Shown here one piece after another: positions 40,489 to 49,088 of a DNA stretch of 64,000 nt. The stretch comes from Saccharomycodes ludwigii (Eukaryota; Ascomycota; Saccharomycetes; Saccharomycodales; Saccharomycodaceae). The notes under the pieces are model-generated. The model had not been told where the DNA came from, did not search any database, and was given only the letters and a program-made list of their open reading frames with translations. Made by a program: the position numbers and the translations under genes. Position 1 is the first letter of the stretch; the number at the start of each line of letters is the position of its first letter. Location: assembly GCF_020623625.1 (NCBI RefSeq), contig NC_060204.1, forward strand, positions 784,501 through 848,500, written 5' to 3'.

Positions 40489-43065
40489 ATGTTACTTAAT
40501 GATACTACCAAAAATAATGATATCCCAATTCACTATAACAGAAAAACACCCTTTTATAACCCTACATCTGATATAATTAATAGTTATTCCTCAAATGATA
40601 TTACTGGCTTAATTTACAAGGACAATTACAAACAAACAAACGAAGCTGAAGAAGGATATAATGAACCATTTTGTATGAACAATAAGAAAGTTAGTTATCA
40701 AAGGGACTCTACTCCAATGACCGATCACCTGCAACAACCGCCTAAAAGAAATACGCCTAAGTTACATCCTTATAATTATGGTAGTGGCTCTTCCAATAAC
40801 TTAAATTTTGTTCCTGCACCAGCACCTACTACTTTAACTGAGGAAGAAGGGACCTTTGCATCTATTTTTCGCACCAAGAGCACACCCGTAGCATCAGACC
40901 ATAAAATGACTATATTATCTAATTCAGCACACCCATTGCACACTAATTATCTTGCCCATAACTTGAATACCCACACTAATAACCCTCGTCTTCACACCAA
41001 CAATTATAAACAACCAAGCTCAGCTCATTGTTTGTATAATAATCCAACTTCCTCTAATGTTTCTGTTTCTGTTGCTACCCTTACTACTAACGTTACTAAC
41101 AATGCCAACGCTAATTCCGAAAAGGTAATGTGCTGGGGTGCTCCTTGTAAATTAATTAGATCTAATAGTAGCAAGAAACTGAAGAATTTAAGCGCAAGTA
41201 GTAGTTGCAATCCTAGCAGAAGGAATAGTGTTACAAGTAGTTTGTGTTCTGCTAATGCCTCAACCATTACTACAGGTAACAATAGCGCACATGCTATTAA
41301 GAAAAGAGGATCCTATCAAAATTTGGCAGGTGGTGGTAATATTACTTCTAAGAACATCGTTGGCAATTTTAGACTGAAAAAGAAGAGTTCATTTACAGAT
41401 GAAGTATATACTACTGAACATTCTTTTTGTTACGAAGACGAGGAACAGGAAGATGATATGGAGGAGGATAATCTGGGCCTAGCCAGTGAAGATTTTATAT
41501 ACCAATCAAACCATACTACAGTGGAAAGTTTGGATGTTTTTAAAAAAAATAGAAGTGGCATTCCCACTATCAATGCTTCAAATTCCAGCGATGGTAATAA
41601 TAGCGGTATTGATAAAGTTACTAATGACGAAAAACCATTTCCACGTACTCCCAAAAGAGCTATTATTTCATCATCCGATAACATTAATAAGGAAGATAAT
41701 ATGATTGCACCCTTGATTTTTGGAGATTGTTTACTTTATGGGCACGAAAAAATTGAAACTTATAATGCTGATAATAGTAAACCATTGGATCATTGTATGA
41801 ACAGTTCTGGTCCTATGACTGCTAAAGATAGAACCATCGCCACTTCTACCTATACTTGTCCCTCATCGAATTCTAAAGATATACACAAGAAAAAAATGCA
41901 ATTCAAAAATAATCACAACACAGCAATAAATAATGATAATTCTGCGTGCAATCCTGCTAACAACGGTTATATGAACGCCCGTAACCAGAAATCCAATGAG
42001 TATTATTACAGTAGTGTTAATGCTGTGGATGATTTTGAATGTAATGGGATACCATATATCACACCGGACTTGTTTAGCGAACTTTTGAAAAAAAATATTA
42101 CGAAGGATTTAAATGATGATACCAATTTAATAGTCATAGATTGTAGATTTGAGTATGAATACAAAGGAGGGCATATTAAAACAAGTTTGAACATTAACGA
42201 TCATATGCTATTGCAATCGTATTTATTTAAACGTAATAATTATCTAACTGCTGAAAATCGCAATGCTCACACGGACTATGCTGGTTTTTTCACTGAAAAA
42301 CACAACGGTGAAGTCCCGACAATGGATGCGGATAATTGTGATGGCAATTTATCTCAAAGCTGCGAAACTATAGTTGTTTTATATTGTGAATTCACCAAAT
42401 ATAGATCACCTACGTTGGCTCAATTTATTAGGAAATTAGACCGTGAATTAAACCTAGAATATTATCCTGAACTATATTACCCAAATCTATGTATTTTAAA
42501 AGGCGGTTATAACAACTTCCATGTGCAATATCCTGAATTATGTGAAGGTGATTACATTCCCATGGTTGAAGACTTTGATTTTGATGATAAATTGGATATA
42601 TTTAGATCGAGATCATATTTTTTAATGAATAATTATAACAACACTGCAATTGATACTGCACTTTCCTCCAATGTCTGTAGAGATAGTAATGATAACACCT
42701 ATTGTTACTTTGGGAAACCATTGAAGAATATAACTAATGTGTTTAATAAAAGTCATGTCTGTACTAAAAGCGGTACCAAAAAAGGTACTTTCCCTTTCAA
42801 AAGTGACCAAGATAATGAGTATGAAAACATGAAAAAAGATTTCAATGGTAATATTATTATCGATGAGACGGAAGAAGTATATGAGAAGAGTTATGAACAA
42901 AAGTCAGCTGATGACGAAGATAGCGAAGGTACTTATGGATACGATGATAGTTACATGGCTGCTCAATTACGTAGAAAAATTGGATTATCCGATAATATCG
43001 ATGACATTGATTATGATGATGATATTGCTATGGAGCAATTGGATGAAATCCTAATTGAATTATAA
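40489..43065 (+). CDS. MIH1: Cdc25-type phosphatase Mih1
   Basis: 858 residues; S. cerevisiae Mih1 has 554 and the extra is low-complexity N-terminal sequence. The Cdc25/rhodanese-like domain lies at about residues 515-700: PYITPDLFSELLK, LIVIDCRFEYEYKGGHIKTS, then VLYCEFTKYRSPTLAQFIR and LYYPNLCILKGGYNNFHVQY. The catalytic C-X5-R loop is Cys633 to Arg639, but the residue before Cys is Tyr632 where the family has His. Mih1 removes the inhibitory phosphate placed by Swe1 on Cdc28 at mitotic entry. The C-terminal 150 residues are acidic. The location next to IMP2 and RCH1 matches YMR036C-YMR034C. Confidence 0.92.
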   Translation: MLLNDTTKNNDIPIHYNRKTPFYNPTSDIINSYSSNDITGLIYKDNYKQTNEAEEGYNEPFCMNNKKVSYQRDSTPMTDHLQQPPKRNTPKLHPYNYGSGSSNNLNFVPAPAPTTLTEEEGTFASIFRTKSTPVASDHKMTILSNSAHPLHTNYLAHNLNTHTNNPRLHTNNYKQPSSAHCLYNNPTSSNVSVSVATLTTNVTNNANANSEKVMCWGAPCKLIRSNSSKKLKNLSASSSCNPSRRNSVTSSLCSANASTITTGNNSAHAIKKRGSYQNLAGGGNITSKNIVGNFRLKKKSSFTDEVYTTEHSFCYEDEEQEDDMEEDNLGLASEDFIYQSNHTTVESLDVFKKNRSGIPTINASNSSDGNNSGIDKVTNDEKPFPRTPKRAIISSSDNINKEDNMIAPLIFGDCLLYGHEKIETYNADNSKPLDHCMNSSGPMTAKDRTIATSTYTCPSSNSKDIHKKKMQFKNNHNTAINNDNSACNPANNGYMNARNQKSNEYYYSSVNAVDDFECNGIPYITPDLFSELLKKNITKDLNDDTNLIVIDCRFEYEYKGGHIKTSLNINDHMLLQSYLFKRNNYLTAENRNAHTDYAGFFTEKHNGEVPTMDADNCDGNLSQSCETIVVLYCEFTKYRSPTLAQFIRKLDRELNLEYYPELYYPNLCILKGGYNNFHVQYPELCEGDYIPMVEDFDFDDKLDIFRSRSYFLMNNYNNTAIDTALSSNVCRDSNDNTYCYFGKPLKNITNVFNKSHVCTKSGTKKGTFPFKSDQDNEYENMKKDFNGNIIIDETEEVYEKSYEQKSADDEDSEGTYGYDDSYMAAQLRRKIGLSDNIDDIDYDDDIAMEQLDEILIEL

Positions 43066-43457
43066 GATATTATGTGTTAATTTGTATGAGGAGCAGAAAT
43101 AATGACAGTAATACATTAAAGAAAGAAAAAAAAAAAAAAAAAAAAGAAAAAAAAAACTATGGCCTAACAAATGATTTTTGAAATTCAATTTTAAGTTTGG
43201 ATCAGTTAAATTTAATAATACTTAATGCTTTGTCTTTTTTTTTTTTTTTTTTTTTTTTACTATTTAACTAGGAATTTACACAAATTTTATATATATATAT
43301 TTGCTTGCTAATTTTAATTTTAATTTTATTTTCACTTTTACCTTCAATTTTACTTTTTTTTTTCTTTTTTCAGGTTTCTCGGATTAAAAATATTTGAATG
43401 GAAAATTATGGAAAAAGAAAACATTTATTTACAGACTTGGTCATGCAGAGTGCAATT
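43066..43457. terminator. Convergent 3' region MIH1 / IMP2
   Basis: 392 noncoding bases between convergent stops, with an A run at 43128-43144 and a T run at 43238-43258 that could serve 3'-end formation on either strand. No gene is seen. Confidence 0.4.
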
Positions 43458-43994
43458 TTATTTCTTATATAATACATTTGTTCTTCCTTGAGACTCATAC
43501 AAATCAGTACCAAACCTGCTTAATGGCCAGATAATTTTAGTAACTTTTCCTACACATAAACCAGTTGATACAGGACCATAAGTATTACTATCAATTGAAT
43601 GAAACACATTATCACCCTCGCACCATATGTGATTTCTAGGTATGTGTACTAATTTTTTAGCGTCGGTGCTAGTAGTATTGTTTATATTTTTAGGTATTAC
43701 CGAATCATATTGCAAGCCTTTAATTCTTTTGCAATAAACTTTTTTACTATTCAAAGGGGCTTTAAACAATATAACGTCATTTCTTTTGTAGGCATTAATG
43801 TCAGTACAATTCCATTTCCATAAAAATACCCAATCACCACTTTTTAAAGTCGGTTCCATTGATCTACCATCTATCCTTGCCACAAAACACACATGATTAT
43901 TAAATGTTATTATTACTGGGATCCATGTTATTGATATTAAAATGGGCTTAAAAAACTGTTTTAAATAATGTGTTGTTGTATTGTTGGTACGCAT
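43458..43994 (-). CDS. IMP2: Mitochondrial inner membrane peptidase subunit 2
   Basis: 178 residues, the family length. An N-terminal membrane anchor (about 15-38) is followed by the S26 signal-peptidase fold: catalytic Ser45 in GRSMEPT, GDWVFLWKW, NDVILFKAP, catalytic Lys near 89 in KVYCKRIKGL, then HIWCEGDNVFHSIDSNTYGP and VSTGLCVGKVTKIIWPLSRF. It is the catalytic partner of Imp1 and trims the sorting signals of intermembrane-space proteins such as cytochrome c1. The start is the ATG that gives the expected short N-terminus. Confidence 0.95.
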   Translation of the reverse strand: MRTNNTTTHYLKQFFKPILISITWIPVIITFNNHVCFVARIDGRSMEPTLKSGDWVFLWKWNCTDINAYKRNDVILFKAPLNSKKVYCKRIKGLQYDSVIPKNINNTTSTDAKKLVHIPRNHIWCEGDNVFHSIDSNTYGPVSTGLCVGKVTKIIWPLSRFGTDLYESQGRTNVLYKK

Positions 43995-44877
43995 AGCTTA
44001 TTCAGTTGCCTGCTTGTTATGCTTATTTGCGTATTTTATTTATTGTATAATATCACAGATTCTTGTTTCCCTTTAACTTATTTTTTTTATATAAATATAT
44101 ATTTTTTTTTTTTTCCAATAAACTATCTCGGTATACTTTCGGATATTGGAAAGAGTTTGTATCCGCTTGTCTGTCCCTCCGCATTTCCGCACATTTACAA
44201 AACGGACAAATTTATTGTGTAGATGCTCTTAGGCTTAGCTGGACACGGAATCGAAGAATTTCATAGGCGTAACTCAGGATTAGTCGTAGTAATTACGGAT
44301 CCGAATTATGGTAATTAATTTCATCTTCTATTTTAGGTCTTTACATATAGTAAAGATTATTTAAAACTATAACTTAAATACTTTTGATGAGTAACTTGAT
44401 AATAAATCATCACTTTATATCTAATGTTTATATTAACCTTTTTCCAACGTTTTGTTGTTGTTCTTTAGACGGCATCTTTGTTACGGAGATTTCCTATTCT
44501 GGACGATTGTCCGTGCAATTCATATTACGACAAAGAAAGTGAATGACCACCGCACGTGATCATCCACAGGCCCAACATTAAAAAATAAAATAAAAATAAA
44601 AATTGAGTCATTCAAAAAAGACTCATACATAAATAATTTAGTTTTTTTTTTTTCTCCGCAGAATATTTTGTCTTTTTCCTATTTAAACTTTCAACTTTAA
44701 GTTTAATTTCAAATATTTAAATAAAACATCTGGAGAAAATAACAATAATAATAATAATAATACTCTCCTACGAATAATTCAAGATATTATTTATAAAGCA
44801 GAAAAATGCATGAGCTAATCATACCAAAAATCCTAATATAAAAAAAAAAAAAAACAAAAGAATAAAAAGCATAAAAA
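43995..44877. promoter_or_regulatory. Divergent region IMP2 / RCH1
   Basis: 883 noncoding bases. It contains a GC-richer patch at about 44123-44270 with a CGGACAAAT motif at 44203-44211, an LTR relic at about 44300-44540, CACGTGATCATCCAC near 44554, and an A-rich leader before RCH1. The 3' part has an AATAAT repeat near 44740-44762. Confidence 0.5.
44300..44540 (-). repeat. Decayed LTR relic of the Ty3-like family
   Basis: Similar in plus-strand reading to the 8.3-8.5 kb part of the minus-oriented LTR: AAAACTATAACTTA, AATAAATCATC-CTTTATAT, TTATATTAACCTTTTTCCAA and GTTGTT. Both ends are indistinct. It is the most diverged of the copies in the window and so presumably the oldest. Confidence 0.5.
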
Positions 44878-46413
44878 ATGAATAGATTCTGTAAGTCATT
44901 AAAACGTGATACCATAAAATATTTCAAAAATTTTAATTGGACTACTTTTTTCAAAGACCTTAAACAATATATAATATCACAGTGGTTCTTCATTGCATTA
45001 GCTATTTTCATTGTAATAGCTAGATTTGCCCCAAATTTTGCTAGACATGGTGGATTAATTAGAGGAGAATATACCATAGGATATGGAGCAGTTGCCGTGA
45101 TTTTTTTAAAGTCAGGACTAACTATCGAGACTAAACGGTTTCTAATTAATATTGCTAATTGGAGAGCACATGTAACAGTATTGGTAATAAGCTTTCTAAT
45201 CACTAGCGCTATAATGTACGGGTTTGTGTTGGCCATATACACTTCTAAAACCAAAGTCATTGATGAATGGGTTTTAGTTGGATTATTGATGACAGCTAAT
45301 TGTCCGACAACTGTCGCTTCTAATGTGATAATGACAGGAAAAGCCAATGGTAATGATACATTAGCCGTTTGTGAAGTTATTATTGGTAATATCTTGGGTG
45401 CCTTTATTACCCCAGCTTTGGGTCAAATGTACTGCAGGGGGAAGTTACAATTTGCCAACCCTGCCAATGGAAGTAGCGTTACTGCTCTATATAGACGTGT
45501 TATGCAACAAATCGGTAGCTGTTTGTTTGCCCCCATTTTTGTTGGACAAGTAATACAGTATTTTTTCCCACAACAAATCAAATGGTTTTTCAATAAGTTT
45601 TACCCTTTGAAAAAAATAGGTAATGTGATGTTGCTATTAATCATGTTCAGCTCGTATTCAACTGCATTTTACCAGCATGCGTTTACAAGTGTTTCGCACA
45701 CATGTATTATTTTTGTTTGTTTTTTCAACATTGGCATGTATTTTTTATACACCTTGATTTGCCTTATGTGTGCTAGGCCATATCCCATCATTTTTTCATT
45801 TCCAAACAAGTCCAATAATGTGTTTAATAGATTGTTGAGACCTTTTTACTTAAATAAAAGAGATTCTGTTGCTGTTATGCTTTGTGGTGCTGCTAAATCT
45901 GCTGCACTAGGTGTTGCGTTAATTACTTCGCAATATGGAAGCAATTCAGAAAATTTGGGGAAATTGCTAGTTCCATTGGTTTTATTCCAAAGTGAGCAGG
46001 TATTAGTTGCAAATTTTTTGGTTCCGATTTTTAGAAGATGGATTGATATTGATAATACCAAAACTTCATCATCGTTAGATAAGAGTAGCAATAATACTGG
46101 CACTGAGAAATCGTGTTCTAATCCATTATTCTCGGGACTGGGAAATGGGAACAGGAAAAAAATAAATAATTCGGTCAGTGAAAATTCACTCAGCTATAAA
46201 AATGTGGAAACCGATGCCGGTAATCTTGATATTGAAAGAGGTGTAAACAGAAACATGACTACCCAAGATACCTCTATTGGTTTTAGGGATGAGGATGTTA
46301 ATGGTGGTAACAGTGGCAATGATGATGATGAAGAAGAAGAAGAAGAAGAAGAAGAAGAATTTATCGATGAAGAAACGCATGAACTACGATTTTATGAAGA
46401 AGGACAGCCATAA
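44878..46413 (+). CDS. RCH1: Rch1-type membrane protein (SLC10A7/bile-acid-symporter-like)
   Basis: 511 residues with about ten membrane segments between residues 32 and 395; the first segments are WFFIALAIFIVIARFAP and YGAVAVIFLKSGL. The conserved core includes GLTIETKRF, LLMTANCPTTVASNVIMTGK and the C-terminal MLCGAAKSAALGVALI. The tail after about residue 400 is Ser/Asn-rich and ends in a poly-Glu run. Rch1 is a plasma-membrane homologue of SLC10A7 that limits cytosolic Ca2+ influx in yeasts. The location next to IMP2 and ARP9 matches YMR034C. The start is the first ATG after an A-rich leader. Confidence 0.9.
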   Translation: MNRFCKSLKRDTIKYFKNFNWTTFFKDLKQYIISQWFFIALAIFIVIARFAPNFARHGGLIRGEYTIGYGAVAVIFLKSGLTIETKRFLINIANWRAHVTVLVISFLITSAIMYGFVLAIYTSKTKVIDEWVLVGLLMTANCPTTVASNVIMTGKANGNDTLAVCEVIIGNILGAFITPALGQMYCRGKLQFANPANGSSVTALYRRVMQQIGSCLFAPIFVGQVIQYFFPQQIKWFFNKFYPLKKIGNVMLLLIMFSSYSTAFYQHAFTSVSHTCIIFVCFFNIGMYFLYTLICLMCARPYPIIFSFPNKSNNVFNRLLRPFYLNKRDSVAVMLCGAAKSAALGVALITSQYGSNSENLGKLLVPLVLFQSEQVLVANFLVPIFRRWIDIDNTKTSSSLDKSSNNTGTEKSCSNPLFSGLGNGNRKKINNSVSENSLSYKNVETDAGNLDIERGVNRNMTTQDTSIGFRDEDVNGGNSGNDDDEEEEEEEEEEFIDEETHELRFYEEGQP

Positions 46414-46420
46414 TTTTTTG

Positions 46421-46459
<39 letters not shown>

Positions 46460-46571
46460 CTTAATTCTAATATATATATATATATATGTACATATAATTG
46501 TATAACTTTCTGATATACATAATAAGTATATTATTTATAAAATAAGTATATAATTTATTAGACTAAATGCT

Positions 46572-48044
46572 TCACATAATTACATTCCATATAGCTGGTG
46601 GACCATATTTATTATATTTATCTCTAGTAATGAAAAATTGATCATTATAATGACCAAAAACCTGTTTGGCAACAATTTCAGCACCTAAAAAGATAATTTC
46701 ACCGTACCCAGTTTTCTTCCAATCAGGAAAGTATTCTGGTGGTTTAACTAGTTTGATGCTGGTAGGGACTTGATTCTGGTATTCTAAACTTAAAACATGA
46801 CCAATATACCTTCCCTTTTTCTTATTAGCTGCATTGGCATAAAACTCTTTTTCTCTTTGGGCTTTTTCTGAAGCAGGTTCCTGAACCAAATAATCTTTAA
46901 TTAATTGTCGCAATACAGCCTCTTTAAATCCAGTAATTGAACTTGTGTTCCCTACAATCATTACATTATCCCACATCACTTTGCGTTTATTTATATCTGG
47001 AACTTGTTGCAAAACCATACCAACCTGTTTAGAAATTGACCTTATTAAATTACCGCATCCTTTGAACCTTTCTTCACCAACAATAACAAGCTCATTGGTG
47101 CTTGCATCAAAGAATGTATTTTCCCCCAATTCACTGTTTTTTTTGGTGTTTTTATTTCTCTCTCTTTCCTCCAAAATCTGTCTTGTATCTTTGTCGCTGG
47201 TTACAATAGCAGCAACATCAATATTATCTTCGTCATTTTTACCCAGTGAACCTTGTTCATTTTCTACGAAAGTATTGATGTTGGTGTCCATCACATTATT
47301 TGTGTTATGATTTTGACCATCGTCATCGTCGCTGTTGAAAGTAAGTAAAACTTCAAAAATATTGCTCTTCTTTAAATTTTCTACACGCTCTTCACTCCAA
47401 GTGGGATGTCTATCAGCAAATAATTTAAGCAAGTTTTTATTAATATCAGCACCGCCTATGTCAATTGAAGTTGTTAAATATTTTATGGGCAAATAGTCTA
47501 AAATAGGAATTAGGTCGGTTTTGTGTTTACCAATATCAATAACAATACCATTGGCAACGCTGCCAAATCCAGAACTACACGCTGCACCACTGGGTAAAAA
47601 CATTAAATTATTTAATCCTATTTGTTCCATAAAAAATTGAACAAGTGTTTCCAATTGTAGAAATGACCATTTGTGATTAGTAACCAATAAAAGAGGGAAA
47701 TTGGTTAACGAGGGTGTGTTATCAAAGTTTGAGTTATAATGTAACACAACTGATTTAAATACACTTTTTAAAAAAAATTTGAAGGAATCTAAATCAACTA
47801 TTTCTCCATTTATTATAGGTGTTATTTTTTTATAGGTGGGATCCACTTTAGTTGTGGAATAATGGATGTCGTTATAGTATACCTCAGTAGGAATTGAATA
47901 TGTGGGTAACGGATATGGTGGCTCCTCATTATTATAACCAGCAGTATTACTATTAGCATTGACTGGTGTTATTAATTCCACAAGCGTTGTTGTAGATCCT
48001 GGTTGAATAATCAAATAGGTTTCTTGGCGAAAAGAGGGAGCCAT
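46572..48044 (-). CDS. ARP9: Actin-related protein Arp9
   Basis: 490 residues (467 in S. cerevisiae). It starts MAPSFRQETYLIIQPGSTTT and keeps Arp9-specific blocks: NGEIVDLDSFKFFL, GIVIDIGKHKTDLIPILDYL, KSNIFEVLL, SDKDTRQILEERER, the FKGCGNLIRSIS region and the C-terminal GYGEIIFLGAEIVAKQVF, ITRDKYNKYGP. An acidic insert (about 240-280) interrupts the actin fold, as in other Arp9 proteins. Arp9 pairs with Arp7 in the SWI/SNF and RSC remodellers. Convergent with RCH1 and divergent from CSE4. Confidence 0.95.
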   Translation of the reverse strand: MAPSFRQETYLIIQPGSTTTLVELITPVNANSNTAGYNNEEPPYPLPTYSIPTEVYYNDIHYSTTKVDPTYKKITPIINGEIVDLDSFKFFLKSVFKSVVLHYNSNFDNTPSLTNFPLLLVTNHKWSFLQLETLVQFFMEQIGLNNLMFLPSGAACSSGFGSVANGIVIDIGKHKTDLIPILDYLPIKYLTTSIDIGGADINKNLLKLFADRHPTWSEERVENLKKSNIFEVLLTFNSDDDDGQNHNTNNVMDTNINTFVENEQGSLGKNDEDNIDVAAIVTSDKDTRQILEERERNKNTKKNSELGENTFFDASTNELVIVGEERFKGCGNLIRSISKQVGMVLQQVPDINKRKVMWDNVMIVGNTSSITGFKEAVLRQLIKDYLVQEPASEKAQREKEFYANAANKKKGRYIGHVLSLEYQNQVPTSIKLVKPPEYFPDWKKTGYGEIIFLGAEIVAKQVFGHYNDQFFITRDKYNKYGPPAIWNVIM

Positions 48045-48483
48045 AATACTAGTCAGAAACTGTTCTTTAAACTTTTTTTTTTTTTTTTTCTTTTTTTTTC
48101 AAGAAAAAGCAATTTATTGCAGATAAGATTAAATGGACTTATGTATTCATATAGAGATATGTATAAACAAGTTCTTAGCATAAGTGATAAAAGTTTGTAG
48201 TATTGGCTTAAAGAAAAATTTAAAAAAAAAAAAAAAAATGGATAATTTTGAGCTTGAGATTAAAATATAAAACAACTCTCGAAATAAAAATGAAAATAAA
48301 CAAAACTTATATGATGTGTCACTTTATACGGCAGTACTGTACATTTATTTTTTCTTTTTTTTTTATATATTCATAAAAAAGAAAAAATACACTGTTTAAT
48401 GCCTTCTTTCTCGTGTTTACTCTACTTGCTTGATTACAGAAGAACCAAATCATATAAAGGCTACATTATATTAAATTAAAATT
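48045..48483. promoter_or_regulatory. Divergent promoter region ARP9 / CSE4
   Basis: 439 noncoding bases with A/T runs on the ARP9 side (48068-48085) and a further A run at 48222-48238. No specific site is recognised. Confidence 0.4.
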
Positions 48484-49014
48484 ATGGAGTCTTTGAATGA
48501 ACGTGCTTTAAAATTATTACAACGTAACAGGGAACGCAGAAACCAATTACAAAAAAGATATGTATCACAACAACAACATTACAATAGTGACGAATCTTCT
48601 GATGACAATAATAGTATTATTGGTGCCACAGTTGTAAAAGATAACAATGTCATCAAAAATAGAGTATACAAAGATGGCTCTAATACTACTACCAATTCAA
48701 TAAAAAAACGGAAATATAAACCAAGTGATGTTGCCTTAGAAGAAATACGTAAATATCAAAATTCTACAGATTTACTAATATCAAAGATACCGTTCGCTAG
48801 GCTTGTCAAAGAAGTGACAGATCAATACACTAGTAATCAAGAAGAACCACTAAGATGGCAAAGTATGGCTATTCTAGCACTACAAGAGGCTAGTGAAGCT
48901 TATTTGGTTGGTTTATTGGAACATACTAATTTATTGGCCTTGCACGCTAAGAGAATAACAGTAATGAGGAAAGATATGCAATTAGCACGAAGGATAAGAG
49001 GTCAATTTATATAA
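48484..49014 (+). CDS. CSE4: Centromeric histone H3 variant (CENP-A)
   Basis: 176 residues (229 in S. cerevisiae). A short, divergent N-tail (1-75) lacks H3 tail motifs. The histone fold begins near residue 82: [80 protein letters not shown], ending [13 protein letters not shown]. The extended loop 1 ([10 protein letters not shown]) and the C-terminus ending in QFI rather than GERA separate it from H3. It marks centromeric nucleosomes and seeds the kinetochore. The next gene, HOF1, is convergent with only 74 bases between the stops. Confidence 0.96.
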   Translation: MESLNERALKLLQRNRERRNQLQKRYVSQQQHYNSDESSDDNNSIIGATVVKDNNVIKNRVYKDGSNTTTNSIKKRKYKPSDVALEEIRKYQNSTDLLISKIPFARLVKEVTDQYTSNQEEPLRWQSMAILALQEASEAYLVGLLEHTNLLALHAKRITVMRKDMQLARRIRGQFI

Positions 49015-49088
49015 TCATTAAATGGTTTTACTTTATCCGTAAATGTCTAGAAATTTTACGTAACAGCAAATGTTGGAATATGCATAGA

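Noticed and set aside
48045-48483. A centromere near CSE4, or elsewhere in the window
   Set aside because: CACGTG motifs occur at 10070 and near 44554, but none is followed by an AT-rich CDEII and a TTCCGAA-type CDEIII at suitable distance.
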